A DNA stretch of 64,000 nucleotides from Actinomycetospora sp. NBRC 106375 (lineage in GTDB: Bacteria > Actinomycetota > Actinomycetes > Mycobacteriales > Pseudonocardiaceae), in the NCBI RefSeq assembly GCF_030269665.1, contig NZ_BSTS01000001.1:62001-126000 (forward strand). Direction: 5' to 3'. The notes beneath the pieces were generated by a model. That model saw nothing but the letters and a program-made list of their open reading frames with translations, had not been told where the DNA came from and searched no databases. Of the stretch, positions 51,374-61,784 are shown in pieces (positions within the stretch are counted from its first letter, which is position 1; the number at the start of each line of letters is the position of its first letter). A program made the translations under genes and the position numbers.

Positions 51374-52524
51374 TGACCACGACCCTCGCCCCGGACCTCC
51401 TCGCCCTCGACGACCTCCTCTCCCCCGCCGAGATCGCCTGGCGCGACACCGTGCGCGACTTCGTCGCCCGCGAGATCCGCCCGCACGTCGCGCGGTGGTA
51501 CGAGCACGCGCACTTCCCGCGCGAGATCGCGCCGGAGATGGGCGCGCTCGGCCTCCTCGGGATGCACACGCAGGGCCGCAGCGCCGTCGAGTACGGCCTC
51601 GCCGCGATGGAGGTCGAGGCCGGCGACTCCGGGCTGCGGACCTTCATGTCCGTGCAGGGCTCGCTCGCGATGACCGCGATCCACGCCTTCGGCTCCGACG
51701 AGCAGCGGGCGCGCTGGCTGCCCGGCCTGGCGGCCGGCGAGCTCATCGGGTGCTTCGGGCTCACCGAGCCGGGCGCGGGCAGCGACCCGGGATCGATGAC
51801 GACGCGCGCCGAGCGCACCGCGGGCGGCTGGGTGCTCCGCGGCGCCAAACGCTGGATCGGGCTGGCCACGCTCGCCGACGTCGCCGTGATCTGGGCGCGT
51901 GCCGACGAGGGCGTGCGCGGGTTCGTCGTCCCCACCGACACCCCCGGCTTCACGGCGAGCGCGATCGGCCCGAAGCTCGGGATGCGGGCCTCGGTGCAGG
52001 CCGAGATCACGCTCGACGGTGTCGAGCTGGCGGACGACGCCGTCCTGCCCGGCGTCGTCGGGCTCCGGGGGCCGTTCACCTGCCTCGACGAGGCGCGCTA
52101 CGGGATCCTCTGGGGCGCGATGGGTGCCGCGCGGGACGCGTACTCCGACGCCCTGTCCCACGCGCTGGCCCGCGAGCAGTTCGGCACGCCGATCGCCGGC
52201 TTCCAGCTCACGCAGCAGAAGCTCGTCGACATGGTGCTGGAGATCCAGAAGGGCGCCCTCGTCGCCCTGCGCACCGGGCGGCAGAAGGACGCCGGGACGC
52301 TCCCGCCGGCCCAGATCTCGCTCGGCAAGCTCAACAACGTCCGCGAGGCCCTCGCCGTCTGCCGCTCGGCCCGCACGATCCTCGGCGGCGACGGCCTCAC
52401 GCTCGAGCACTCGCCGATGCGCCACGCCGCGAACCTCGAGGGCGTGCGCACCTACGAGGGCACCGACGAGATCCACACCCTGATCCTGGGCCGCGCGATC
52501 ACCGGCGTGCCCGCCTTCCGCTGA
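51373..52524 (+). CDS. Acyl-CoA dehydrogenase, glutaryl-CoA dehydrogenase-like
   Basis: 383 aa. Motifs: FVAREIRPHVARWYEHAHFP, GCFGLTEPGAGSDPGSM, the C-terminal VRTYEGTDEIHTLILGRAIT with the usual catalytic Glu. It groups by eye with GcdH-type enzymes, some of which decarboxylate. In this operon it could catalyse a second desaturation, or handle a dicarboxylic intermediate. Coupled to the SDR gene by TGATG. Confidence 0.88.
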   Translation: MTTTLAPDLLALDDLLSPAEIAWRDTVRDFVAREIRPHVARWYEHAHFPREIAPEMGALGLLGMHTQGRSAVEYGLAAMEVEAGDSGLRTFMSVQGSLAMTAIHAFGSDEQRARWLPGLAAGELIGCFGLTEPGAGSDPGSMTTRAERTAGGWVLRGAKRWIGLATLADVAVIWARADEGVRGFVVPTDTPGFTASAIGPKLGMRASVQAEITLDGVELADDAVLPGVVGLRGPFTCLDEARYGILWGAMGAARDAYSDALSHALAREQFGTPIAGFQLTQQKLVDMVLEIQKGALVALRTGRQKDAGTLPPAQISLGKLNNVREALAVCRSARTILGGDGLTLEHSPMRHAANLEGVRTYEGTDEIHTLILGRAITGVPAFR

Positions 52525-52541
52525 GTCCCGAGGAGGTTCCG

Positions 52542-54203
52542 ATGACCTTCACCTACGACCCGACCGCCTACCGGACGTACTTCGAGCACGAGTTCACCTA
52601 CCTCGCGGGCTTCCGCCGCAACACCCACCGCTACGCACGGCGCACCGCGATGACCGACCCGGCGTCCGGTGCCTCGTGGACCTACGCCGAGCTCGGCGCC
52701 CGGGTCGACGCGCTGGCCGCCGGGCTCGCGGCGGCCGGCGTCGCGCCGGGCGACGTCGTGCTCCACCAGCTGTTCAACTCCCCCGAGTTCGCCCAGCTCT
52801 ACCTCGCGACGCAGGCGTGCGGGGCGGTCGGCGCGGCCGTCAACTTCCGCCTCGCGGCCGGCGAGACCGCGCACGTCCTCGACGACAGCGCGCCGCGCGT
52901 CGTCGTCTACGACACCGCCCTGACCGCGACGGTCGTCGAGGCCCTCGAGCGGGCCGGACACCGGCCGGCCCTGCTCGTCGCGGTCGGGGACGGCGACCCG
53001 CTGCCCGACGCGATCCGTCTCGACGACCTCGCCGTCGCCGGCGGCACCCCGCCGCCCGTGACGCGCACCGTCTACGACGAGACGACGCGGCTCTACACGT
53101 CGGGCACCACCGGCATGCCCAAGGGCGTCCCGCTGAACAGCCTCGTGGAGGTGTTCAGCGCCCACGACGTGATCATGCACTTCCCGCTCTCGCCCGAGGA
53201 CCGGACGCTGAACATGACCCCGTGGTTCCACCGCGGCGGGCTGTACTCGGGCGGGCCGAACCCGGTGTTCTACGTCGGCGCCGAGGTCGTGCCGCTGCGG
53301 GCCTTCGATCCCGACCGCGTGCTGGACCTCGTCGCGGAGCAGGGCCTGACCTACCTCATCGGGGCGCCGACGAACCTCGCGATGCTCGCCCGGGCGCAGA
53401 CCGACCGGCCGCGGGATCTCTCGACGCTGCGCGGGATCGTCACGATGGGCTCGGCGCTGGAGCGCGAGGCGTGCCTGCGCTACCAGGAGGTGCTCACCCC
53501 GCGGATCTTCAACGGCTACGGCACCACCGAGTCGTTCTGGAACACGTTCCTGCGGCCCAGCGACCTCCCCGACCACGCCGGTGCCGCCGGGCGCGCGTGC
53601 ACCGACGACGACGTCATGGTGGTGGGCGTCGGCGCCGGGCCCGACGAGCCCGTGGCGCGGGACGGCGCGGAGGTCGGCGAGGTCATCATCCGCTCGCCCA
53701 AGGCCGGCTACGCCTACGTCGACTCGCCCGAGCAGGAGGCCGAGAAGTTCCGCGACGGCTGGATCCACGTCGGTGACCTCGCCACCTGGGACGCCGACGA
53801 GTACGTGACGATCGTCGGCCGCAAGGACGACATGCTGATCTCCGGCGGCGAGAACGTGCACCCGATCCAGGTCGAGGAGGCCCTCAACGAGCACCCCGGC
53901 GTCGCCGACTCGCTCGTCGTCGGCGTGCCCGACGCGCGCTGGGGCCGGCGGGTCGTCGCCTACGTCGTGCGCGCCGACCCCGCCCTCACCGCCGCCGACT
54001 GCGAGGCCCACTGCCGCGGCCACGCGATGCTCGCGCCCTACAAGCGCCCGCGCGCCTACCGCTTCGTCGACGACCTCCCGCTCACCGCCACCGGCAAGAA
54101 GGTCCACTACCGGGCGACGGCCCAGGCGGCGCAGGACGAGGCCGCCGGCCTGTTCGAATCCGTGACGCACGAACGCCGTACCGACATCCCCGTCGATCAC
54201 TAG
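52542..54203 (+). CDS. Acyl-CoA ligase (AMP-forming)
   Basis: 553 aa from the ATG at 52542 with a GAGGAGG site. P-loop motif RLYTSGTTGMPKGVPL, motif NGYGTTESFW, hinge/A8 TIVGRKDDMLISGGENVHPI and the adenylation Lys in LTATGKKVHYRAT. Activates a carboxylic acid to its CoA ester via an acyl-AMP. The substrate pocket motif (PWFHRGGLYSGGP) does not settle the acid. Placed after the two dehydrogenases, it is the likely entry enzyme of the pathway. Confidence 0.9.
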   Translation: MTFTYDPTAYRTYFEHEFTYLAGFRRNTHRYARRTAMTDPASGASWTYAELGARVDALAAGLAAAGVAPGDVVLHQLFNSPEFAQLYLATQACGAVGAAVNFRLAAGETAHVLDDSAPRVVVYDTALTATVVEALERAGHRPALLVAVGDGDPLPDAIRLDDLAVAGGTPPPVTRTVYDETTRLYTSGTTGMPKGVPLNSLVEVFSAHDVIMHFPLSPEDRTLNMTPWFHRGGLYSGGPNPVFYVGAEVVPLRAFDPDRVLDLVAEQGLTYLIGAPTNLAMLARAQTDRPRDLSTLRGIVTMGSALEREACLRYQEVLTPRIFNGYGTTESFWNTFLRPSDLPDHAGAAGRACTDDDVMVVGVGAGPDEPVARDGAEVGEVIIRSPKAGYAYVDSPEQEAEKFRDGWIHVGDLATWDADEYVTIVGRKDDMLISGGENVHPIQVEEALNEHPGVADSLVVGVPDARWGRRVVAYVVRADPALTAADCEAHCRGHAMLAPYKRPRAYRFVDDLPLTATGKKVHYRATAQAAQDEAAGLFESVTHERRTDIPVDH

Positions 54204-54214
54204 GAGTGCTTCCC

Positions 54215-55015
<801 letters not shown>

Positions 55016-56261
55016 GCGGCCGGTCGAGCGCGCACCCGCCGGGAGGCGCGGGCGATGCCGGCCAGGGCCACCAGCCAGACCGGGACCTGGACGAGCATCG
55101 CCACGCGGAACGCGGCGAGGGTGTAGTCGGCGGGGGCGCCGGCCCCCTGCACGTCGAGCAGCAGGCCGACGAGCAGCACGACGGTGATCGTGGAGACGAA
55201 CCCGCCGACGTTGACGATCCCCGAGGCCCGGCCGATGCGGGCGGGCGGGACGGCGGCGCGTGCGATGTCGAAGGCGACGAGCGACGCCGGCCCGCCCCCG
55301 CCGATCACGACGACGAACGCGACGAGCAGCGCCACGGGCGCCGGGCCCGGCCAGGCGAGCACCACGAGCCAGGCCAGCGCCTGGGACACCACGCTCGCCA
55401 CGATCAGCCGGACCCGCCGGCGCGGGAACCGCCCCGCGAGGGTGCCGAGCAGCGGGCCGATGGCGATGCCGGCCGCGACGTAGAGCGCCAGCAGACCGCG
55501 GGCGGTGCCGCTCGTGACGCCCTCGCCGCCGATGAGGAACGGGAAGCCCCAGAGCAGCCCGAACACGTTGCCGGGGAACGGGGACGCGAGGTGGCACCAG
55601 AAGGCGAGGCGCACCCCGGGTTCGCGCAGCGCCGCCCCGAGACCGCCGGCGGTCCGGGTCGCGGCCGGCGCGGCCGCCCCGGCCGGGCCGTCGCGCACCA
55701 CGGCGAGGACGAGGACGGCGACGAGCACCGCGGTGCCCCCGGCGGCGAGGTAGGCCGGGGTCCAGCCCGCGCCCGCGACGAACGCGGCGAGCGGCACCGC
55801 CGAGATCACCTGGCCGAGCTGGCCGAGGATGCCGGCGAGCTGGTTGTAGAGCGGCACCCGGCGCGCCGGGAACCACGACGGGATCAGGCGCAGGACGCTG
55901 ACGAAGGTCACCGCGTCGCCGGCGCCGACCAGCATGCGCCCGGCCACCGCCAGCCAGAACGGCGCGGCGAGCGCGAGCACCGCCTGGCCCGCGGCGACGA
56001 GCACGGCGCCGCCCGCGATCACCCGCCGCGGGCCGACGCGGTCGACGAGCACCCCGGCCGGCACCTGCAGCGCGGCGTACACCGCGAGCTGGAGGACCGC
56101 GAGCAGGGACAGGACCCCGGAGGACACGCCGAACCGCTCCGCGGCGGTGACGCCGGTGGCGGCGAGCGACGAGCGCCCGAGCACGGCGGCGGCGTAGGCC
56201 AGCACGGCGACGCCCCACACCAGCAGGGCGCGCCCGGAGCGGCGCGGCGGGACGGGTGCGG

Positions 56262-57224
56262 TCACAGCAGCCGCGTACCGCCGATCGGGAGGTCCCAGAG
56301 GTCGGCGCGGTCGCGTCCCGCGCGGGCCCACTCGTCCCGCACCCGCTCGAGGGGCTCGAGCACGGGCTCCCCGGAGAGCACGAACGTGCCCCAGTGCACG
56401 GGCACCACGCGGCGCACGCCGAGGTCGCCGGCGGCCCGGACGGCCTCGGTGGGGTCCATGTGGACGCTGCGCAGCAGCCGCCGCGGGGCGTAGGCGCCGA
56501 CCGGGAGCACGGCGACGGCGAGGTCGTGGCCCAGCTCCCGCTGCCGCGCGGCGATGCGCGCCGGGAACGGGCCGTAGCCGGTGTCGCCGGCGTGCAGCAC
56601 GCTGCGCCCGTCCGGCGCCGTCACCACCCAGCCGCCCCACAGGCGCCGGCAGGTGTCGAGCACGCTGCGCCGCGACCAGTGGTGGGCGGGGACGAACTCG
56701 ACACGCACGGAGCCGACCCGGGTGCTCTCCCACCAGTCCAGCTCGGTGACGTCGGTGAACCCGCGCCGGGCGAACCACGGCGCGCTGCCGCCGCCGACGA
56801 GGATCGGCGTCGCGCGGTCGAGCCGGCGCAGGGTCGGGGCGTCGAGGTGGTCGAAGTGGTCGTGGCTGATCAGCACCCCGTCGAGCGGGGGCAGCTCGTC
56901 GGGGCCCAGCGCGGGCGCCGTCAGGCGCTCCCGGGCGCCGGGGATGCCGCCGAGGAGGACGGGGTCGACCAGCAGGGTCACCCCGTCGACGCGCAGCAGC
57001 ACCGACGCGTGGCCGAGCCAGGTGACGCTGACGTCGCCCGGACCGGCGGGCGGCAGCGGGCGCGCGTCGGTGACCGGGATCGCCGAGGCGTCCCGTCGCG
57101 CCCCGCGCGGGAAGGTGCGCCACAGCTCGATCACCTCGAGCGGGTTCAGCAGGTCGGCCGTGCGGCGGTGGTGGAAGTCGCGTGGCCAGCGGGGGTCGCG
57201 TCGGGCGGTCAGAACGCCGGCCAC
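56262..57224 (-). CDS. MBL-fold metallo-hydrolase (UlaG/NAPE-PLD-like)
   Basis: 320 aa from a GTG at 57224, which overlaps the end of the SCO1664-like gene by 16 bp. Metal-binding motif LISHDHFDHLDAPTLRRL (HxHxDH), a second set VLHAGDTGYGPFPARI and the late His in VVPVHWGTFVLSGEP. N-terminal residues FHHRRTADLLNPLEVIELWR fit bacterial NAPE-PLD-like hydrolases. The substrate is unknown. The start is the weakest part of the call. Confidence 0.85.
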   Translation of the reverse strand: MAGVLTARRDPRWPRDFHHRRTADLLNPLEVIELWRTFPRGARRDASAIPVTDARPLPPAGPGDVSVTWLGHASVLLRVDGVTLLVDPVLLGGIPGARERLTAPALGPDELPPLDGVLISHDHFDHLDAPTLRRLDRATPILVGGGSAPWFARRGFTDVTELDWWESTRVGSVRVEFVPAHHWSRRSVLDTCRRLWGGWVVTAPDGRSVLHAGDTGYGPFPARIAARQRELGHDLAVAVLPVGAYAPRRLLRSVHMDPTEAVRAAGDLGVRRVVPVHWGTFVLSGEPVLEPLERVRDEWARAGRDRADLWDLPIGGTRLL

Positions 57225-58048
57225 GGGATCGCCGGCCACCGCCCGCCGGGGGCGGGGAGCTCGTTCGCGTCGAGCAGCTTCGACACCCGGGAGCGCAGCG
57301 CGGACACCTCGGCGCGGGTCAGGTGGTCGTGCAGCGTGTCGTTCAGGCCGGCGGCGTTGCCCGGCGACAGCGCGGCGCGCAGGCGGCGCAGGCCGTCGAC
57401 GACGTCGTCGGTGAGGGGCTCGCCGACCCAGCCCCACAGCACCGTGCGCAGCTTCTCCTCGCGGTGCAGGCAGATGCCGTGGTCGACGCCGTAGACCCCG
57501 CCGTCCTCGCCCGCGAGCACGTGGCCGCCCTTGCGGTCGGCGTTGTTGACCACGACGTCGAGGGCGGCCATCCGTCGCAGCGCGGGGTCGTCGGCGTGCA
57601 CGAGCAGCGCCGGGTCGCCGTCCATGCCGCGGGCGCGCAGCACGGTGCGCCAGCCCCGGCCGACGTCCCTCGGCGAGACGATGTCGACGAGCTCGCGCTC
57701 CTCGTCGGTCTCGATCCAGCGCTGCACCATGCCCGGACCGAACGGCCCGTCGCGCAGCACCGTCGCGGGGACGACGCCGAAGCCGGCGGCCTCGCTGACG
57801 AGGTACGTCGCGACCTCGCGGCCGGCCAGGGTGCCGTCGGGGAAGTCCCACAGGGGGCGCTCGCCGCGCACCGGCTTGTAGACGCAGTGCTCCTCGACGC
57901 CGTTGACCGCGATCGAGCAGAACAGCGTGGTGTTGGAGGCCTCGGTGAGGCGCCCCTCCACCTCCATGCGGCCGTGGAGCAGCAGCTCCACGTGCTCGTC
58001 GGTGCTGTCGTCCGTCGGCGGCTCGGTGCCGTGCGTCTCCCGGTCCAC
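57209..58048 (-). CDS. SCO1664 family protein (PI3/4-kinase-like fold)
   Basis: 279 aa from a GTG at 58048, 4 bp after the DUF3090 stop. Kinase-like features: EHCVYKPVRGERPLWDFPDG (Lys region), GMVQRWIETDEERE, NNADRKGGHVL (catalytic loop-like, Asn-Asp) and VYGVDHGICLHREEK (metal Asp). The family is conserved in actinobacteria, usually beside DUF3090 and a histidine phosphatase as here (Rv2133c-Rv2135c). The substrate is unknown. Confidence 0.88.
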   Translation of the reverse strand: MDRETHGTEPPTDDSTDEHVELLLHGRMEVEGRLTEASNTTLFCSIAVNGVEEHCVYKPVRGERPLWDFPDGTLAGREVATYLVSEAAGFGVVPATVLRDGPFGPGMVQRWIETDEERELVDIVSPRDVGRGWRTVLRARGMDGDPALLVHADDPALRRMAALDVVVNNADRKGGHVLAGEDGGVYGVDHGICLHREEKLRTVLWGWVGEPLTDDVVDGLRRLRAALSPGNAAGLNDTLHDHLTRAEVSALRSRVSKLLDANELPAPGGRWPAIPWPAF

Positions 58049-58052
58049 GCGC

Positions 58053-58622
58053 CTACTCGGGGGTGGCGACGCGTCGGTAGCCGTTCTGCCGCGGGCACAC
58101 GTGGCCGGCGGCGTCGAGCGGCTGGGTGCACAGCGGGCACAGGCGGCGACCGGCGGAGACGACGCGCTCCGCACGGGTCGCGAACGCGCGCGCCCCGGCC
58201 GGCGAGAGGAAGACGCGCAGTGCGTCGGGGCCCTCGTCGGTGTCGTCGAGGACGACGGACTCGTCGACCTCCTCCTCGGTGACCGCGAGCAGCTCGACCA
58301 CCACGTTGCGGGACTCGGCGTCCCAGCCCAGGCCCATGGTGCCGACCCGGAACTCCTCCTCGACGGGGACCTCGAGCGGCGAGGTGTCGACCTCGTCCTC
58401 GGGCACGGCGACCGGGACCTCGGCCCCGAACCGGCGGGAGACCTCCTCGAGCAGGGTGCCGATGCGCTCCGAGAGCACCGAGACCTGCTGCTTCTCGAGC
58501 AGCACGCTCACCTTCCGGGCCTGCTCGGTGGCCTGCAGGTAGAAGGAGCGCTCACCGGGCTGCCCGACGGTCCCGGCGACGAACCGGTCGGGCTGACGGA
58601 AGACGTGGATCACCCTGGGCAT
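58053..58622 (-). CDS. DUF3090 family protein (Rv2134c-like)
   Basis: 189 aa. MPRVIHVFRQPDRFVAGTVG at the start and GERSFYLQATEQARKVSVLL are the family signature; the C-terminus has a small zinc-ribbon-like C-x2-C ... C set (RLCPLCTQPLDAAGHVCP). Function unknown. The strict linkage to the SCO1664-like and phosphatase genes suggests one shared pathway. Confidence 0.92.
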   Translation of the reverse strand: MPRVIHVFRQPDRFVAGTVGQPGERSFYLQATEQARKVSVLLEKQQVSVLSERIGTLLEEVSRRFGAEVPVAVPEDEVDTSPLEVPVEEEFRVGTMGLGWDAESRNVVVELLAVTEEEVDESVVLDDTDEGPDALRVFLSPAGARAFATRAERVVSAGRRLCPLCTQPLDAAGHVCPRQNGYRRVATPE

Positions 58623-58696
58623 GACATCTCGATCGTAGGACTCCGGGCGGCGGGGCGCCGGAGGAGGTCAGCAGTCCTCTCGGCTCGACGGCCCAC

Positions 58697-59428
58697 TCAT
58701 GCTACTCCCGTCGATCCCCCGACGGTGGCCTCCGCGGGCACCGCGGCGTCCGCTCCGGCCTCCCCGTCCTCGCCCTCCTTCGCCTCCTCGTCCGGCTTCG
58801 GGACCAGCGAGGACAGGTCGCCGCCGGTGTCGTTCACCCGCACCACGAACGGCCGCGTCGGGGTGTAGCTGATCACGCTGACCGAGCAGGGGTCGATGAC
58901 GATCCGCTGGAACGAGTCGAGGTGCAGCCCGAGCGCGTCGGCGACGGCGGCCTTGATCACATCGCCGTGGCTGCACGCGACCCAGAGGGCCTTCTCGCCG
59001 TGCTCCGCGCCGATCCGCACCGCGTGGCGGCGGATGGCGGCGACGGCGCGGGCCTGCATGCCGGCGAGACCCTCGCCGCCCGGGAACACCGCGGCCGACG
59101 GGTGGGCCTGGACGACCTTCCAGAGGTCCTCCTTGCCCAGCTCCCCCAGCTTGCGCCCGGTCCAGTCGCCGTAGTCGACCTCCGAGAGCCCCTCGTCGAC
59201 GTCGGCCTCGAGCCCGCGGGCCGCCAAGAGCGGCGCGAGCGTCTCCTGGCAGCGCTGCATCGGCGAGGTCACGGCGGCGGCCAGGGGCAGTTCGGCCAGA
59301 CGGTCGACCAGCTTCTCGGCCTGGGCGCGTCCGTGGTCGTCGAGGCCGACCCCGGGGCTGCGGCCGGCCAGCACGCCCGAGACGTTGGCCGTCGACCGGC
59401 CGTGCCGGAGCAGGATCACCGTGGTCAC
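58697..59428 (-). CDS. Histidine phosphatase family protein (Rv2135c-like)
   Basis: 243 aa from a GTG at 59428. The phosphatase motif LLRHGRSTANVSGVLAG holds the catalytic His, LSEVDYGDWTGRKLGELG the acid, and VACSHGDVIKAAVADALG the second His. The C-terminal 30 residues are acidic and unstructured (EEAKEGEDGEAGADAA). Acts on a small phosphate ester of unknown identity. Placed between uppP and DUF3090. Confidence 0.91.
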   Translation of the reverse strand: MTTVILLRHGRSTANVSGVLAGRSPGVGLDDHGRAQAEKLVDRLAELPLAAAVTSPMQRCQETLAPLLAARGLEADVDEGLSEVDYGDWTGRKLGELGKEDLWKVVQAHPSAAVFPGGEGLAGMQARAVAAIRRHAVRIGAEHGEKALWVACSHGDVIKAAVADALGLHLDSFQRIVIDPCSVSVISYTPTRPFVVRVNDTGGDLSSLVPKPDEEAKEGEDGEAGADAAVPAEATVGGSTGVA

Positions 59429-59451
59429 GGGGACGACCCTACGTCCGCGGG

Positions 59452-60300
59452 TCAGGTTGCCGGGACGACGCCGTTGCTCACGGCGAGGAGCACGATCAGG
59501 CCGAGCAGCACGCGGTACCAGACGAAGACGTAGATCGTGTGGTTCTCGACGAAGCGCAGCAGCCAGGCGATCGAGGCGTAGCCCAGCACGAAGGCGATGA
59601 GGGTGGCGACGATCATCTGGGCCACGCTCGGCAGGACGACGACGCCGCCCTGCACGTCGGAGGCGGCGGGATCGAGGATGTCGGGGATCTGCGTCAGCCC
59701 CGAGGCGAACACCGCGGGCAGGGCCAGCAGGAACGAGAACCGCACGGCGACCGACCGCTCGAGGCCGAGGAACAGGCCCGCGGAGATCGTCCCGCCCGAC
59801 CGCGAGACGCCGGGGATCAGCGCCATCGCCTGCGCGCAGCCCATGACGAGGCCGTCGCGCAGGGTCAGCTGGTCGGAGCCGCGGCGCTGGGGGCCGTAGC
59901 GCTCGGCCGCGGCGAGGACCAGGGCGAAGATCACGAGCACGGCGCCGTTGAGGTACAGGTTGCGCGCCGGGCCCTTGATCGCGCTCTCGAACGCCAGCCC
60001 GAGGATGCCGATCGGGAGCGAGCCGAGGATCACGTACCAGGCGAGCTTGTAGTCGTACCCGCGCTCGTCGCGCCGGGCCAGGCCGACGAACCAGGCTTTG
60101 AGCAGCCGCCAGATGTCGGAGAAGAAGTAGATGAGCACCGCGGTCTCGGTGCCCAGCTGGGTGACGGCGGTGAAGGCCGCCCCCGCGTCGTTGCCGAAGA
60201 AGAACGCCGACGTGATCCGCAGGTGCGCGGACGACGAGACCGGCAGGAACTCGGTCAGTCCCTGCACGATGCCGAGGACCACGGCCTCGAGCCATCCCAT
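59452..60300 (-). CDS. uppP: Undecaprenyl-diphosphatase UppP/BacA
   Basis: 282 aa from the ATG at 60300 (an upstream in-frame GTG at 60315 is also possible). Conserved motif [20 protein letters not shown] with the Ser triplet, and the second re-entrant motif [18 protein letters not shown]. Multi-span integral membrane enzyme that releases undecaprenyl phosphate from the diphosphate for peptidoglycan recycling, and gives bacitracin resistance when overproduced. Just upstream of the phosphatase gene. Confidence 0.95.
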   Translation of the reverse strand: MGWLEAVVLGIVQGLTEFLPVSSSAHLRITSAFFFGNDAGAAFTAVTQLGTETAVLIYFFSDIWRLLKAWFVGLARRDERGYDYKLAWYVILGSLPIGILGLAFESAIKGPARNLYLNGAVLVIFALVLAAAERYGPQRRGSDQLTLRDGLVMGCAQAMALIPGVSRSGGTISAGLFLGLERSVAVRFSFLLALPAVFASGLTQIPDILDPAASDVQGGVVVLPSVAQMIVATLIAFVLGYASIAWLLRFVENHTIYVFVWYRVLLGLIVLLAVSNGVVPAT

Positions 60301-60421
60301 CGGAGCGCCCACCACGGCGCCGGACGGTAGTCCACCAAGGGCGCGTCAACTCCTCCCCCTGGGGGGCTCCCCGGCGTGCCCCCGGGTGGTGTCACGGGAC
60401 CGGTTCGTAAGCTCGCGCCCC

Positions 60422-61435
60422 GTGGAACAGCGACGCCTGGGCACGAGCGGCCTGCGGGTCTCGCGCCTGGCCCTGGGCACGATGAGCTGGGGCCGGGACA
60501 CCGACGCCGACGAGGCGGGCGCCTCGTTGCTGGCGTTCCTCGACGCGGGCGGCACGCTCGTCGACACCGCCGACGTCTACTCGGGCGGCGAGGCGGAGCG
60601 GATCCTCGGCAGCCTCTTCGACGACGTCATCCCCCGCAGCGAGGTCGTGGTCGCCACGAAGGCGGGCGCCCGCCGCGAGGACGGCCCCTTCGGCGGCGGC
60701 GCCTCGCGGGCCGCCCTGCTCGCGGCGCTGGACGACTCGCTGGACCGGCTGAACACCGACTACGTCGACCTCTGGCAGCTGCACGCGTGGGACGACGACG
60801 TCCCCCTCGAGGAGACCCTCGCCGCCCTGGACGTGGCGCTCACCACGGGACGGGCCCGCTACGCCGGGGTCGCGAACTACGCCGGCTGGCAGCTCGCCTC
60901 CGCCGCGACGCGCCAGAGCCTGACCTCGCTGCCGCTCGTGTCGGTGCAGTCCGAGTACTCCCTGCTCGACCGGTCCGTCGAGACCGAGGTGCTGCCCGCC
61001 GCCGACCACCACGGGCTGGGCCTGCTGCCCTGGGGCCCGCTCGGGCGCGGCGTCCTGACCGGGAAGTACCGCGAGGGGGTGCCCGCCGACTCGCGCGGCG
61101 CGTCGGAGCACCTCGCGGGCTACGTGGGCCGGCACCGCACCGAGCGCACGGCCCGGATCGTGCAGGCCGTCGTCACCGCCGCGCACGGCCTCGGCACCTC
61201 GCCCCTGGCCGTCGCGCTGGCCTGGGTGCGCGACCGCCCCGGCGTCGTGGCCCCGGTGGTCGGCGCCCGCGACGGCGCCCAGCTGCTGGGGTCGCTGGCC
61301 GCCGAGGAGCTCGTCCTGCCGCCCGCGATCCGCGGCGCCCTCGACGACGTCAGCTCCCCCACCGGATCCGCGGCGTGGGCCTCGACGGGGACCGACGACG
61401 AGCCCGGGGAGCCCGACCTCCCGCCCTGGGAGTGA
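60422..61435 (+). CDS. Aldo/keto reductase
   Basis: 337 aa from a GTG. TIM-barrel AKR motifs: LGTSGLRVSRLALGTMSWG, the catalytic Asp/Tyr segment LVDTADVYSGGEAERILG, Lys in VVVATKAGARRED and His in DLWQLHAWDDD. NADPH-binding region PVVGARDGAQLLGSL. Substrate unknown. It is divergent from uppP; the gap (about 120 bp) is the likely promoter region. The C-terminus is acidic (DDEPGEPDLPPWE). Confidence 0.91.
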   Translation: MEQRRLGTSGLRVSRLALGTMSWGRDTDADEAGASLLAFLDAGGTLVDTADVYSGGEAERILGSLFDDVIPRSEVVVATKAGARREDGPFGGGASRAALLAALDDSLDRLNTDYVDLWQLHAWDDDVPLEETLAALDVALTTGRARYAGVANYAGWQLASAATRQSLTSLPLVSVQSEYSLLDRSVETEVLPAADHHGLGLLPWGPLGRGVLTGKYREGVPADSRGASEHLAGYVGRHRTERTARIVQAVVTAAHGLGTSPLAVALAWVRDRPGVVAPVVGARDGAQLLGSLAAEELVLPPAIRGALDDVSSPTGSAAWASTGTDDEPGEPDLPPWE

Positions 61436-61524
61436 TCGGTCCCGTCCGCGGACGGGTGCGCGGGGTGTGCCGCTGTGCGTACGGTGGTTTCCGCTCCTTC
61501 TGGTGTCCCGGAGGTGGTCGGCTC

Positions 61525-61773
61525 GTGAACGACGCTGGTGCCCGCGATGGCGGGGCGGTCGTGGGTGCGGCGGTGGTCGACGGGGACTGGGAGTACCAGC
61601 CCGTCCGGCTGCCTCCGGACGTGACCCGCATCTCGGCGACGGTGCAACTGGGCATCCGCGCCGAGTTCGGGGGCTGGGAACTCGCGCGGACGCTGCTCTA
61701 CGCCGACGGCACGCGGAAGGTCTGGCTGCGCCGCAAGCTCTCCCGCTCGCTCGTCGCGGGGCTCGCGACGTAG
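61525..61773 (+). CDS. DUF5703 family small protein
   Basis: 82 aa from a GTG with a CGGAGG site. The conserved core is GDWEYQPVRLPPDVTRISAT and GGWELARTLLYADGTRKVWL. No signal or membrane segment. Function unknown. It lies 90 bp after the reductase gene in the same direction. Confidence 0.82.
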   Translation: MNDAGARDGGAVVGAAVVDGDWEYQPVRLPPDVTRISATVQLGIRAEFGGWELARTLLYADGTRKVWLRRKLSRSLVAGLAT

Positions 61774-61784
61774 GTGCCCGGCGC